A DNA stretch of 64,000 bases from Pseudacidovorax sp. RU35E. Its GTDB lineage: Bacteria; Pseudomonadota; Gammaproteobacteria; Burkholderiales; Burkholderiaceae_C. The position numbers and the translations under genes were made by a program. The notes under the pieces were generated by a model. The model ran no database searches and was not told the DNA's origin. It saw only the letters and a list, made by a program, of their open reading frames with translations. Position 1 is the first letter of the stretch. Each line of letters starts with the position of its first letter. Below, in pieces: positions 27,938-38,171 of the stretch. The DNA lies in assembly GCF_900156165.1 (NCBI RefSeq), contig NZ_FTMY01000003.1, positions 310,001-374,000 on the forward strand. Reading direction: 5' to 3'.

Positions 27938-27941
<4 letters not shown>
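26067..27941 (+). CDS. dctB: C4-dicarboxylate sensor histidine kinase
   Basis: This 624-residue membrane kinase senses external C4-dicarboxylates. It has a first transmembrane helix (about 23-46), a periplasmic PDC-type sensor domain, and a second helix (about 312-332). A coiled linker follows, then a HisKA-type domain with MVHELNQPLAALH (phospho-His392) and an ATPase domain with NLVGNAADAL and GRGLGLGL. The GTG start at 26067 comes 6 bp after a CATACT hexamer, so the mRNA may be leaderless as well as read through from dctA (48-bp gap). Its stop overlaps the dctD start. Confidence 0.9.
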
Positions 27942-29299
<1,358 letters not shown>

Positions 29300-29301
29300 A
29301 A

Positions 29302-29324
29302 ACGGCGCCCGCAATGGGCGCCGT
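29302..29324. terminator. Convergent-gene hairpin between dctD and paoC
   Basis: ACGGCGCCC-GCAAT-GGGCGCCGT is a perfect 9-bp stem with a 5-nt loop, placed 2 bp after the dctD stop and 20 bp before the paoC stop. There is no long T-run on either strand, so it would act as a bidirectional, perhaps Rho-assisted terminator. Confidence 0.6.
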
Positions 29325-29344
29325 CCTCCGTCGTGCTCAACCGT

Positions 29345-31558
29345 TCAGGCCGCCGCCGGCCACTGCGCGATCAGCTTGTCCAGCGTGACCGGATAGTCCC
29401 GCACCCGCACGCCCGTGGCGTTGTAGACGGCATTGGCCACGGCCGCCGCCGCGCCGCACAGGCCCAGTTCGGCGATGCCCTTGGCGGCCAGGGGCGAAGC
29501 CATGCCGTCCGGCTCGTCGAGGAACACCACCTCTTGCTCAGGAATGTCGGCATGCACCGGCACTTCGTAGCCCGCCAGGTCGTGGTTGACGAAGAGGCCC
29601 AGCCGAGTGTCTACCGCCAGTTCCTCCATCAGCGCGGCGCCCACGCCCATGGTCATGGCACCGATCACCTGGCTGCGTGCGGTCACCGGGTTCAGGATGC
29701 GGCCGGCGGCGCAGACGGCCAGCATGCGGCGCACGCGGATCTCCGCCGTGTCCACATGCACGGCCACTTCGACGAAATGTGCGCCGAAAGTGGAGTGCTG
29801 CCATTGCTTGGACAACGACTCGTCGTACTCGATACCGTCCTCGGCGGTCAGCGGCTCGCCGTCCTTCACCGCATTGGCGAGGGCGATGCTGCGGCCGCCG
29901 CTGCGGACCTCGCCCTCCGCGAATTCGGCGCCTTGCGGGTCCAGCCCCAGCTTGCGGGCGATGGCGTCGCGCAGCTTCACGCACGCGGCATAGACGCCGC
30001 CGGTGGCGTTGGCGGCGCCGAACTGGCCGCCCGAGCCGGCCGACACGGGCCAGTCCGAGTCGCCCAGCTTCACGTCCACACGCTCCAGCGGCACGCCCAG
30101 CAGGTCGGCCGCGGTCTGGGCCAGGATGGTGTAGCTGCCGGTGCCGATGTCGGTCATGTCGGTCTCGACCGTGACGCCGCCATCGGGCGTGAGCCGCACG
30201 CGCGCGGCGGACTTCATCAGCATGTGGTTGCGGAAGGCTGCCGCCATGCCCACGCCGATGGCCCAGCGGCCTTCGCGCTTCATGCCGGGCTTGGCGGGGC
30301 GCTGGTCCCAGCCGAAGCGTCGGGCACCGTCGCGCAGGCAGTTGGCCAGGCGGCGCTGGGTGAAGCGGCGTTCGGGATGTTCGGGGTCGACGTCGGTGTC
30401 GTTGCGCAGGCGCAGTTCGACCGGGTCCAGCCCCAGGCGCTCGGCCAGCTCGTCCATGGCGATCTCCAACGCCGCCATGCCGGGCGCTTCACCCGGTGCG
30501 CGCATGGAGTTGCCTTCGGGCAGGTCCATCTCCGCCAGGTACATGGCGGTGCGGCGGTTGGCGCCGGCATAGAGCAGCCGGGTCTGGTTGACGGCCGTCT
30601 CCGGCTGACCTTCGGGCTGGTCGCCGGACCAGCTCTCGTGCGCAATGGCGGTCAGGCGCCCGTCCTTTTCGGCGCCCAGGCGGATGCGCTGGATCGTGGC
30701 TGGACGGTGCGTAGTGTTGTTGGCGATCAGCGGCCGGTGCAGCCCCACGCGCACGGGGCGCTTCACGGCGCGCGCCGCCAGCGCCGCCAGCAGCGCATCG
30801 GAACGCAGGAAGAGCTTGCCGCCGAAGCCCCCGCCGATGAAGGGCGAGCGCACCTGCACCTTCGCCTTGTCCATCTTCAGCGTGGCGGCGAGGTCGGTGC
30901 GGCACCAGTCGACCATCTGCGTCGAGGTCCAAACCGTGAGGCTGTCGCCTTCCCACGCGGCGAGCGTGGCATGCGGCTCCATCATGGCGTGCGACTCGTC
31001 GGGTGTGGTGTAGGTGGCGTCCAGCTGCAGGGGCGCGGCGGCAAAGGCCGCGTCGAAGTCGCCGACCTCGGTCTTGGCGTCGTCACCAGCGAGCTCGGCG
31101 TTGTCGCGCTCGGCTTCCAGGTCGAAGCGGCCGGGCGCGGCGTCGTAGCGCACGCGGATCAAGGCGGTGGCAGCGCGGGCCTGCTCCAGCGTCTCGGCCA
31201 CGACCACGGCGATGGCCTGGTGGTAGTGGTCGATGGCCGGGCCACCGAAGAGCTTGGCGGTGTTGCGCTCCGATTTGTCGAGCGCGCCCGCGTCCTCGGC
31301 GGTGACGATCGCCAGCACGCCGGGGGCAGCGCGGGCGTCGTCCAGGTCCATGCTGGCGATGCGGCCCTTGCCGATGCCCGCGCCCAGTACCCAGCCATAG
31401 GCGGCGTCGCGCACATGGGCGTCGAAGTCGGGATGCCATTCGCCGGCGTAGGGCGCGGTGCCGGTGGTCTTGCGCGGGCCATCGATGCGGTGCGTGGCCT
31501 GGCCGACGTGGCGAAGCTGCTCGCCGGGCACGGCCGTAGTGGAGGGATCGAATTTCAC
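29345..31558 (-). CDS. paoC: Molybdenum-dependent aldehyde oxidoreductase, large (Mo-cofactor) subunit
   Basis: This 737-residue subunit of the xanthine oxidase family binds the molybdopterin cofactor and the substrate aldehyde. The C-terminal [10 protein letters not shown] supplies the catalytic Glu697, and [13 protein letters not shown] is part of the cofactor pocket. The length fits E. coli PaoC (YagR). The GTG start at 31558 lies behind GGAGATG and overlaps the stop of paoB (GTGA). Gene order PaoA-PaoB-PaoC matches the periplasmic aldehyde oxidoreductase. No PaoD/XdhC maturation gene follows; the next gene is convergent dctD. Confidence 0.85.
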   Translation of the reverse strand: MKFDPSTTAVPGEQLRHVGQATHRIDGPRKTTGTAPYAGEWHPDFDAHVRDAAYGWVLGAGIGKGRIASMDLDDARAAPGVLAIVTAEDAGALDKSERNTAKLFGGPAIDHYHQAIAVVVAETLEQARAATALIRVRYDAAPGRFDLEAERDNAELAGDDAKTEVGDFDAAFAAAPLQLDATYTTPDESHAMMEPHATLAAWEGDSLTVWTSTQMVDWCRTDLAATLKMDKAKVQVRSPFIGGGFGGKLFLRSDALLAALAARAVKRPVRVGLHRPLIANNTTHRPATIQRIRLGAEKDGRLTAIAHESWSGDQPEGQPETAVNQTRLLYAGANRRTAMYLAEMDLPEGNSMRAPGEAPGMAALEIAMDELAERLGLDPVELRLRNDTDVDPEHPERRFTQRRLANCLRDGARRFGWDQRPAKPGMKREGRWAIGVGMAAAFRNHMLMKSAARVRLTPDGGVTVETDMTDIGTGSYTILAQTAADLLGVPLERVDVKLGDSDWPVSAGSGGQFGAANATGGVYAACVKLRDAIARKLGLDPQGAEFAEGEVRSGGRSIALANAVKDGEPLTAEDGIEYDESLSKQWQHSTFGAHFVEVAVHVDTAEIRVRRMLAVCAAGRILNPVTARSQVIGAMTMGVGAALMEELAVDTRLGLFVNHDLAGYEVPVHADIPEQEVVFLDEPDGMASPLAAKGIAELGLCGAAAAVANAVYNATGVRVRDYPVTLDKLIAQWPAAA

Positions 31559-32514
31559 GGCTGCATCTCCTTCGCGTCGGCCAGCGTGGCCGCCAGGGTG
31601 CGCTGCGCCAGGGGCAGCTTGAAGGCGTTGTCGGGGCGGGGATGGGCGTCTGCAAAGAGCCGGTCGGTCACGGCCTGCGAACCGTTCGGCAGTTCTGCGT
31701 CGGCCCCTTCCATGCGCCAAGGCTTGGGCGCAACGCCGCCGAATGCAACGCGGCCGGTGCCGTCGGGCTGCACGATGGCCGCCACCGACACCAGGGCGAA
31801 GGCATAGGAGGCGCGGTCGCGCACCTTGCGGTAGACGTGCGTGCCGCCGACCGGGGCCGGCAGCGTCACCGCCGTGATCAGCTCGGCAGGCGCCAACTCG
31901 GTGTCACGCTCGGGCGTGTTGCCGGGCAGGCGATGGAAGTCGGCGATGGGGATGGTGCGCCGGCCACCGCCGGTCTGCACGGTCTCCACCGTCGCGTCCA
32001 GCACGCGCAGTGCGACCGACATGTCGCCCGGGTGGGTGGCGATGCAGTGCTCGCTGCCGCCCACCACCGCCAGCTGGCGGCTGTAGCCCTGGAGCGCGCC
32101 GCAGCCGCTGCCGGGCTCGCGCTTGTTGCAGGGCAGGGCGGTGTCGTAGAAGTAGGGGCAGCGGGTGCGTTGCAGCAGGTTGCCGGCGGTGGTCGCCTTG
32201 TTGCGCAGCTGGCCCGAGGCGCCGGCCAGCAGGGCGCGCGAGAGCACGCCGTAGTCGCGCCGCACGCGGGCATCGGCCGCCAGGTCGGTGTTGCGCACCA
32301 GGGCGCCGATGCGCAGGCCGCCGTCCTCGGTGGGCTCGATGCGGTCCAGGCCCAGGCCGTTGAGGTCGATCAGGTGCGTGGGCGTTTCCACCTGCAGCTT
32401 CATCAGGTCCAGCAGGTTGGTGCCGCCGGCGATGAAGCGGGCGTCGGGCGTGCGGGCCAGGGCGGCCACGGCCGCTTCGGGCGTGGCGGCGCGTTCGTAG
32501 CTGAAGGCTTTCAT
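31555..32514 (-). CDS. paoB: Aldehyde oxidoreductase, FAD-binding subunit
   Basis: This 319-residue subunit relays electrons between the iron-sulfur clusters and acceptor via FAD. It has the FAD-binding [13 protein letters not shown] and [14 protein letters not shown]. The stretch [21 protein letters not shown] holds the cysteines of the extra 4Fe-4S cluster that characterises the PaoB/YagS subgroup, distinguishing it from ordinary xanthine dehydrogenase subunits. ATGA overlap with paoA upstream and GTGA overlap with paoC downstream indicate a tightly coupled operon. Confidence 0.88.
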   Translation of the reverse strand: MKAFSYERAATPEAAVAALARTPDARFIAGGTNLLDLMKLQVETPTHLIDLNGLGLDRIEPTEDGGLRIGALVRNTDLAADARVRRDYGVLSRALLAGASGQLRNKATTAGNLLQRTRCPYFYDTALPCNKREPGSGCGALQGYSRQLAVVGGSEHCIATHPGDMSVALRVLDATVETVQTGGGRRTIPIADFHRLPGNTPERDTELAPAELITAVTLPAPVGGTHVYRKVRDRASYAFALVSVAAIVQPDGTGRVAFGGVAPKPWRMEGADAELPNGSQAVTDRLFADAHPRPDNAFKLPLAQRTLAATLADAKEMQP

Positions 32515-33104
32515 CGCGTGGCCTCCGCAGCCTCGGCGATGGCTTGCTGGATGTTGCTGTAGGCGCCGCAGCGGCAGATGTTGCCGCTCATGCGCTCGCG
32601 CATCTCGTCGGGCGAGAGCAGGGGCTTGGCCTGGATGTCCTCGCTCACATGGCTGGGCACGCCGTCGCGCAGTTCGCGCAGGGCGCCCACGGCCGAGCAG
32701 ATCTGGCCCGGCGTGCAGTAGCCACACTGGAAGCCGTCGTGCCGCACGAAGGCCTCCTGCATGGGGTGCATGGCCTCGGGCGTGCCCAGGCCTTCGATGG
32801 TGGTGACCTCGCTGCCTTCGTGCATCACCGCCAGGCTCAGGCAGGTGTTGATGCGGCGGCCGTCGACCAATGCCGTGCAGGCGCCGCATTGACCGTGGTC
32901 GCAGCCTTTCTTGGTGCCGCACAGGTGCAGGTGCTCGCGCAGCGCGTCCAGCAGCGTGGTGCGGTTGTCGAGGGTGAGGCTGCGCGCCCCGCCGTTCACC
33001 GTCAGATGGACGGTGGACTGCAGCGAGTCGATGGTGCTGCTGCCGCCGGAGGGCGTTTCCGGTGCGCGGTCGCGCAGCGGCGGGGACTTCGAGCTGGGGG
33101 CCAT
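32511..33104 (-). CDS. paoA: Aldehyde oxidoreductase, 2Fe-2S subunit
   Basis: This 197-residue iron-sulfur subunit has two 2Fe-2S clusters: the plant-ferredoxin type [16 protein letters not shown]...NTC, and the C-terminal type CGYCTPGQI...CRCGAYSNI. Together with paoB and paoC it makes an aldehyde-oxidising enzyme that may detoxify aromatic aldehydes. The ATG at 33104 is preferred; an ORF open to 33308 would add 68 residues of unlikely composition. No twin-arginine signal is seen at the N terminus, unlike the E. coli protein, so a cytosolic enzyme is possible. Confidence 0.88.
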   Translation of the reverse strand: MAPSSKSPPLRDRAPETPSGGSSTIDSLQSTVHLTVNGGARSLTLDNRTTLLDALREHLHLCGTKKGCDHGQCGACTALVDGRRINTCLSLAVMHEGSEVTTIEGLGTPEAMHPMQEAFVRHDGFQCGYCTPGQICSAVGALRELRDGVPSHVSEDIQAKPLLSPDEMRERMSGNICRCGAYSNIQQAIAEAAEATR

Positions 33105-33341
33105 GGGGTACTCCGTGGGGTTCCGTGGGGATTGGCCGCCTGGGCGGTCGGGGCGTGGCAGGGCATGCGGCGGCAGTCGAGCCACTGTGAGCTCGCGCCG
33201 GGTATGGGCGCGCTCGGTGCAAGCACCGGCCAGGCGACGGCGCAGCGCCTGAGCGTCTGTGGGACGTGCCGGACACGCGTCGCATGAATTCCGTGCACAG
33301 CGTTTCATCCATCACAACGGGTTGCACCCAGCGAACCGCCA
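33105..33341. other. Intergenic region between paoA and the catabolic cluster
   Basis: The 311-bp gap up to 33415 separates divergent transcripts. Apart from the promoter at 33342-33370 I see no further gene. The part nearest paoA is open on the minus strand but its translation looks non-coding. No strong paoA promoter could be picked out. Confidence 0.5.
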
Positions 33342-33370
33342 TTGTGAATAGCGCAACGCGCTTCTAGAGT
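33342..33370 (+). promoter_or_regulatory. Putative promoter of amidohydrolase/Bug operon
   Basis: TTGTGA, a 17-bp spacer, then TAGAGT. The same layout (TTGTAT-N17-TAGAGT) precedes the Bug gene at 43037, including the flanking CA before and C before the -10. The start codon follows 45 bp downstream. Confidence 0.6.
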
Positions 33371-33415
33371 CCGCTCCCATCGCGGTGCCAAGACGCCGCC
33401 TTCGGAGACGACCGG

Positions 33416-34387
33416 ATGCCCTCGACCTTGCCCACCCTGCCTGCAGAACGGCCGCCCCTCGCGGGCCCGGCCGCGGCTGGTGGCGCGCAGCCGATGGCCG
33501 TCCCCTTCAGCGCGGGCACCCAGCCGCCGGCCACCCCGCTGCCGGCGGGCGCCTGCGACTGCCATATCCACGTCTACGACGCCCGCTTCCCGGCCGTGCC
33601 CGGCGCCCGGCTGCTCCCGCCCGACGCCTCCGTCGACGACTACCGGCAGTTGCAGCGCCGCGCCGGCCTGCAGCGCGCCGTGCTCGTCACGCCCTCCACC
33701 TACGGGGCGGACAACCGTCCCATGCTCGCGGCGCTGCGCGCGCTCGGCGGGCAGGCGCGCGGCGTCGCCGTCATCGACGGCAGTGAGTCCGATGCGCAGC
33801 TGGCGCAGCTCCATGCCGAGGGCGTGCGGGGCGTGCGGCTCAACCTGTCGCTCGGCGTGGGCCTGCATGCCGACATGCTGACGCCCCTCGCGCGCCGCAT
33901 CGCCCCGCTGGGCTGGCACCTGCAACTGCTGATGCCGGCCGACCTGCTGGCGACGCTGGCCGACCGGCTGTCGGACCTGCCCGTGCCGGTGGTCTTCGAC
34001 CATTTCGCGCGCCTCTCGCCCGACGACGTCGGCCGCCATCCCGCCCATGCCGTGGTGCTGCAGCTGCTGCGCGCCGGCCGGGCCTGGATCAAGTTGTCGG
34101 GCGGCTATCTGGTCAGCCCCACCCACAGCACCGACGACCCGGCCCTCGACGCATTGGCCCGCAGCTTCATCGACGCCGCCCCCGGGCGCGTCGTCTGGGG
34201 CAGCGACTGGCCACATGCCACCGCGACGGCCGGGCTGCAGCCGCTGCCCGACGACGCCCGCCAGCTCGACCGGCTGGCGCACTGGACCGGCGGCGGCGAG
34301 CGCCTGGCCCAGGTGCTGGTCCACAACCCGGCCGCGCTGTACGGCTTCGGGCCGCTTCAAGAACTGCAAGGAGACACCGAGACATGA
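33416..34387 (+). CDS. LigI/GLI-type amidohydrolase (TIM-barrel lactonase or isomerase)
   Basis: This 323-residue member of the amidohydrolase-2 group (COG3618) has CDCHIHVYD (His50, His52), PVVFDHFARLS and VVWGSDWPHAT. These are the catalytic His, His and Asp positions of 2-pyrone-4,6-dicarboxylate lactonase (LigI) and D-galactarolactone isomerase. It probably opens a lactone of a carboxylated sugar or aromatic product. The first 43 residues are a Pro/Ala-rich extension. It overlaps the next gene (ATGA), a Bug receptor. A second paralogue at 40286 has the same pairing. Confidence 0.82.
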   Translation: MPSTLPTLPAERPPLAGPAAAGGAQPMAVPFSAGTQPPATPLPAGACDCHIHVYDARFPAVPGARLLPPDASVDDYRQLQRRAGLQRAVLVTPSTYGADNRPMLAALRALGGQARGVAVIDGSESDAQLAQLHAEGVRGVRLNLSLGVGLHADMLTPLARRIAPLGWHLQLLMPADLLATLADRLSDLPVPVVFDHFARLSPDDVGRHPAHAVVLQLLRAGRAWIKLSGGYLVSPTHSTDDPALDALARSFIDAAPGRVVWGSDWPHATATAGLQPLPDDARQLDRLAHWTGGGERLAQVLVHNPAALYGFGPLQELQGDTET

Positions 34388-35370
34388 TCCCGCCTTGCCT
34401 CACCCGCCGTTCCCTCATCGCCGGCGCCGCTGCCCTGCTGGCTGCCGGCAGCAGCTGGGCCCAGGGCGACTGGCCCACGGGCCGCGTCATCACCTGGGTC
34501 GTGCCCTACCCGCCCGGCGGCAGCACCGACGTGCTGGGCCGCGCCGTGGCGCAGAAGCTCGGCGGCACGCTGGGCACCAAAGTCATCGTGGACAACCGTG
34601 CCGGCGCCACCGGGACCATCGGCGCGGCCTACGTCGCCAAGGCTGCGCCCGACGGCTACACGCTGCTGGGCACCTCGATCGGCCCGCAGGCCATCGCGCC
34701 GCACCTGATGGGCAAGCTGCCCTACGACCCCATCGGCGGCTTCGCGCCGGTGATCACCATCGGCACCATCCCGCACATCCTGGTGGTGGGCGCCAACCAG
34801 CCCTACCGCAGCGTGGCCGACCTGCTGGCCGCCGCCAAGGCGCAGCCGGGCAAGCTGGCCTTCGCCTCGGGCGGCACCGGCACCATCCTGCAGATGCAGG
34901 GCGAGCTGATGGCGCAGCAGACCGGCACGCGCTTCATCCACGTGCCCTACAAGGGCGACACGCCCGCGCTGCAGGACACGCTGGGCGAGCAGGTGAACTT
35001 CATGTTCGCCCCGGCCGCCGCGGCGCTGCCGCATGTGCAGTCGGGCCGGCTGCGCGCCCTGGCCGTCACCTCGGCCGCGCGCCTCAAGGCCCTGCCCGAC
35101 GTGCCCACCATGGGCGAGGCCGGCCTCAAGGACTTCGTGGTCGAGCAGTGGCAGGCCGTGTTCGCGCCGGCCGGCACGCCGGCGCCCATCGTCGACCGCC
35201 TCAACCGCGACATCAACGCCGCCCTCAAGACCGCCGACGTGGTCGCCCTGGCCGACAAGCTGGGCATCACGCTGGTGGGCGGCACGCCCGCCCAACTGGG
35301 CGCGCTGCAGAAATCCGACTCCGCCAAGTGGGCCGAGGTCATCCGCAAGGGTGGCATCAAGGCCGACTGA
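34384..35370 (+). CDS. Bug-family periplasmic solute receptor
   Basis: A 328-residue TctC-type receptor with signal peptide (RRSLIAGAAALLAAGSSWAQ) and the motifs ITWVVPYPPGGSTDVLGRA, IVDNRAGATGTIGAAYVAK and HVPYKGDTPALQDT. It is most like the Bug protein at 39306 by these motifs, which is likewise next to an amidohydrolase. Start overlaps the amidohydrolase stop, so the two are coupled. The ligand is probably the substrate or a precursor for the amidohydrolase. Confidence 0.9.
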   Translation: MIPPCLTRRSLIAGAAALLAAGSSWAQGDWPTGRVITWVVPYPPGGSTDVLGRAVAQKLGGTLGTKVIVDNRAGATGTIGAAYVAKAAPDGYTLLGTSIGPQAIAPHLMGKLPYDPIGGFAPVITIGTIPHILVVGANQPYRSVADLLAAAKAQPGKLAFASGGTGTILQMQGELMAQQTGTRFIHVPYKGDTPALQDTLGEQVNFMFAPAAAALPHVQSGRLRALAVTSAARLKALPDVPTMGEAGLKDFVVEQWQAVFAPAGTPAPIVDRLNRDINAALKTADVVALADKLGITLVGGTPAQLGALQKSDSAKWAEVIRKGGIKAD

Positions 35371-35417
35371 CTGCGCCCGCATCCCTTTCCTTCCTTCTTC
35401 CGAACCGAGCCCCCGCC

Positions 35418-36104
35418 ATGAGCCAACTCCCCGAAATCGTCCGCGACATCGAGCGCGTCTCCCCCGAAGTGGTCGCCAAGGCCGGCACCTACCAGGCTGC
35501 GATCCTGGCCGACGTGGCCGGCCGCCGCGGCACCATGAGCGCGCGCGTCGCGCCGGTGCACCACAGCATGGCCGTGGCCGGCCCGGCCTTCACCGTCGAA
35601 GTGCGGCCCGGCGACAACCTGATGATCCATGCCGCCATCGCCCTGGCCCAGCCGGGCGACGTGCTGGTGATCGACGGCAAGGGCGACCAGACGGCCGCCC
35701 TCATGGGCACGCTGATGCTCAGCGCCTGCAAGAAGCGCGGCCTGGCCGGCGTGATCGTCGACGGCGCCATCCGCGACAAGCTGGAGCTGCTGGAACTGGA
35801 CTTCCCGGTCTTCAGCGCCGGCTTCAACCCGGCTGGCCCCACCAAGTTCGTGCCCGGCCGCATCAACCACCCGATCTCGGCCGGCGGCGCCAGCGTCAAC
35901 CCCGGCGATCTGGTGGTGGGCGATGCCGACGGCGTGGTGGTGATCGAGCGCGAGAAGGCGCCCGCCATGCTGGCCCTGGCCGACAAAAAGGTGGCCGACG
36001 AGGCCGCCCGCCTGGACGCCATCTCGCGCGGCGACACCGCCTCGAAATGGCTGCCCGCCGCCCTGCGTGCGGCCGGCGTGCTGAAGGAAGGCGAAGAGCT
36101 GTGA
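35418..36104 (+). CDS. RraA-like / HMG-CHA aldolase family protein
   Basis: This 228-residue protein resembles 4-hydroxy-4-methyl-2-oxoglutarate / 4-carboxy-4-hydroxy-2-oxoadipate aldolase (LigK type). That enzyme splits the tertiary alcohol product of protocatechuate 4,5-cleavage into pyruvate and oxaloacetate. VIVDGAIRDKLELLELDFPVF carries the conserved Arg-Asp pair and GDVLVIDGKGDQ the pocket strand. RraA, the RNase E inhibitor, shares this fold but the catabolic neighbours favour an aldolase. Length fits. It overlaps the dehydrogenase gene (GTGA). Confidence 0.8.
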   Translation: MSQLPEIVRDIERVSPEVVAKAGTYQAAILADVAGRRGTMSARVAPVHHSMAVAGPAFTVEVRPGDNLMIHAAIALAQPGDVLVIDGKGDQTAALMGTLMLSACKKRGLAGVIVDGAIRDKLELLELDFPVFSAGFNPAGPTKFVPGRINHPISAGGASVNPGDLVVGDADGVVVIEREKAPAMLALADKKVADEAARLDAISRGDTASKWLPAALRAAGVLKEGEEL

Positions 36105-37015
36105 GCACCGTCCTTGTCACCGGTGCGGATCTCGCGCCGCAGGCCCTGGCCCTGCTGAAGAACATGGAGGTGGTCTACGCCGGCAAGACGCCGACCGAGG
36201 ACGACCTGATCGCGCTGTGCCAGCGCCACGATCCCGCGGCCATCATCGTGCGCTATGGCAAGGTGGGCGCGAAGGTGATGGATGCGGCGCCGTCGCTCAA
36301 GGTCATCTCCAAACACGGCAGCGGCACCGACACCATCGACAAGGTGGCCGCCAGTGCCCGCGGCATCGAGGTGGTGGCCGCCGCCGGCGCCAACGCCGCC
36401 GCCGTGGCCGAGCAGGCCCTGGCGCTGATGCTGGCCTGTGCCAAGTCGGTGGTGCCGCTGGACGCGCGCATGCACGCCGGCCACTGGGACAAGGCCACGC
36501 ACAAGAGCCTGGAGCTGGGCGGTCGCACCGTCGGCCTGGTGGGCCTGGGCGCCATCGGCCAGCGCTTCGCGCGCATGGCCCACGCCATGGACATGCGGGT
36601 CATCGGCTTCGACCCGTTTGCCAAGAACCTGCCCGACTACATCCAGCCCGTGGACCTGCCGGCGATCTGGCGCGAGTCCGACGTCGTCTCGCTGCACTGC
36701 CCGCTGACCGACGAGAACCGCGGCATGCTGAATGCCGACACGCTGGCCCAGTGCAAGCGCGGCGTGATCGTCGTCAACACCGCGCGCGGCGGCCTGATCG
36801 ACGAAGCGGCACTGCTGCAGGCCGTGCGCTCGGGCCAGGTGTCCGGCGCCGGGCTGGACAGCTTCGCCGTCGAGCCGATGACGGCGGGCCATCCCTTCCA
36901 GGGCCAGGAGCGCATCGTGCTGAGCCCGCACATCGGCGGCGTGACCAGCGATGCCTACGTCAACATGGGCGTGGCTGCGGCCAGGAACCTGCTGGCGGTG
37001 CTGGAACGGGGCTGA
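36101..37015 (+). CDS. D-2-hydroxyacid dehydrogenase (SerA-like)
   Basis: This 304-residue NAD(P)-dependent enzyme interconverts a 2-hydroxyacid and its 2-oxoacid. The Rossmann part reads VGLVGLGAIGQRFARMA, the catalytic Arg lies in NTARGGLIDEAAL and the His in LSPHIGGVTSDAY. The GTG start at 36101 is fixed by its overlap with the aldolase stop. It is shorter than full SerA and lacks an ACT domain. Together with the aldolase it probably handles a hydroxy- or oxo-dicarboxylate intermediate. Confidence 0.85.
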   Translation: MSTVLVTGADLAPQALALLKNMEVVYAGKTPTEDDLIALCQRHDPAAIIVRYGKVGAKVMDAAPSLKVISKHGSGTDTIDKVAASARGIEVVAAAGANAAAVAEQALALMLACAKSVVPLDARMHAGHWDKATHKSLELGGRTVGLVGLGAIGQRFARMAHAMDMRVIGFDPFAKNLPDYIQPVDLPAIWRESDVVSLHCPLTDENRGMLNADTLAQCKRGVIVVNTARGGLIDEAALLQAVRSGQVSGAGLDSFAVEPMTAGHPFQGQERIVLSPHIGGVTSDAYVNMGVAAARNLLAVLERG

Positions 37016-37045
37016 GGCGCCGTCCACACAGCGACTGAGTGAAAG

Positions 37046-37073
37046 CGCGCTCTCCCTTCGCGGGAGAAGCGCG
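37046..37073. repeat. GC-rich hairpin downstream of dehydrogenase
   Basis: CGCGCTCTCCC and GGGAGA-A-GCGCG form an 11-bp stem with one bulged A and a 5-nt loop. It lies in the 135-bp gap before the beta-lactamase-like gene. It may be a terminator or a REP-like unit. Confidence 0.4.
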
Positions 37074-37150
37074 GGCCAGCGAGGACCGGCGGCACGGCCG
37101 GCATCGCCAGGAATCCGCCACGACGGACCATCGACAAGGAGACAAGGACC

Positions 37151-38167
37151 ATGACCCAACGCCTTCCGCGCGGCCTCTTCGCCGCCGCGCTCGTCACCGC
37201 CCTGTGGGGCTGTGCCAGCCCGCCGCCAGCGGCGCAGCGGCCTTCCGAGGCCAGCATCGCCGCCCACGTCGCCGCCGCCACGCAGGCGGCCGGCAGCGAC
37301 CTCGGCGAGGTGCTGACGCTGTGCAAGCCCGTGCCCGCGTCGCGCCCGGTACAGGGCGAGGATTCCGACCGCGGCCTGCGCGCCCTCATCGACCGTCCGG
37401 CGCCGCCGCCCGGCCGTGCCTTCGACAACCTGTATTTCGTGGGCGGCGACTGGGCCAGCGCCTGGGCCGTCGACACGCCCGAGGGCATCATCCTGATCGA
37501 TGCCCTCAACAACCAGGCCGAGGCCGCGGCACTGATCGAGGGCGGCATGCGCAAGCTGGGGCTGGACCCGGGGCGCATCCGCTACATCGTCGTCACGCAC
37601 GGCCATGGCGACCACTACGGCGGCGCGCCCTACCTGGCCAGGAAGTACGGGGCCCGCGTGGTCATGAGCGACACGGACTGGACCATGATGGAGACGCGCC
37701 TGGAGTTCGCCACGCCCCTGTGGGGTGCGCCGCCCAAGCGCGACATCACGGTCAAGGACGGCGACAAGCTCACCCTCGGCGGCACCAGCCTCACGCTGTA
37801 CATGACGCCCGGCCACACCTGGGGCACGCTGTCGCCGGTGTTCGACGTCAGCTGGCAGGGCCAAAAGCACCGCGTGCTGCTGTGGGGCGGCACGGGCTTC
37901 AACTTCGGCGCCGACATCCCGCGCATGGAGGCCTACGGCCGGTCCACGCAACGCATGGCCCAGGTGGCGCGGGCCGAAGGCATCGACGTGATGCTGTCCA
38001 ACCATTCGCGCGTGGACGGCTCGCAGGGCAAGCTGGCCAGGCTGCGCCAGGCCGGCGGCACCGGTCCCAACCCGTTCGTGGTGGGCGAGCCCACGGTCGA
38101 GCGCACGCTGACCGTGATGAACGAATGCTCGCTCGCCCAGCGCGACCGCTTTGCCCTGCTGCCCTGA
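37151..38167 (+). CDS. Subclass B3-like metallo-beta-lactamase fold lipoprotein
   Basis: This 338-residue protein has a signal peptide ending in LWGCAS (lipobox Cys). The MBL domain has THGHGDHYGG (HxHxDH), TPGHTWGTLSP and MLSNHSRVDG, which together give the six zinc ligands expected of B3 enzymes. True B3 beta-lactamases are about 290 residues and rarely sit in catabolic operons. So this may hydrolyse a lactone or other ester in the periplasm rather than an antibiotic. RBS AAGGAGACAAGGACC precedes the ATG. The next Bug gene starts 4 bp after the stop. Confidence 0.78.
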   Translation: MTQRLPRGLFAAALVTALWGCASPPPAAQRPSEASIAAHVAAATQAAGSDLGEVLTLCKPVPASRPVQGEDSDRGLRALIDRPAPPPGRAFDNLYFVGGDWASAWAVDTPEGIILIDALNNQAEAAALIEGGMRKLGLDPGRIRYIVVTHGHGDHYGGAPYLARKYGARVVMSDTDWTMMETRLEFATPLWGAPPKRDITVKDGDKLTLGGTSLTLYMTPGHTWGTLSPVFDVSWQGQKHRVLLWGGTGFNFGADIPRMEAYGRSTQRMAQVARAEGIDVMLSNHSRVDGSQGKLARLRQAGGTGPNPFVVGEPTVERTLTVMNECSLAQRDRFALLP

Positions 38168-38171
38168 CGCC

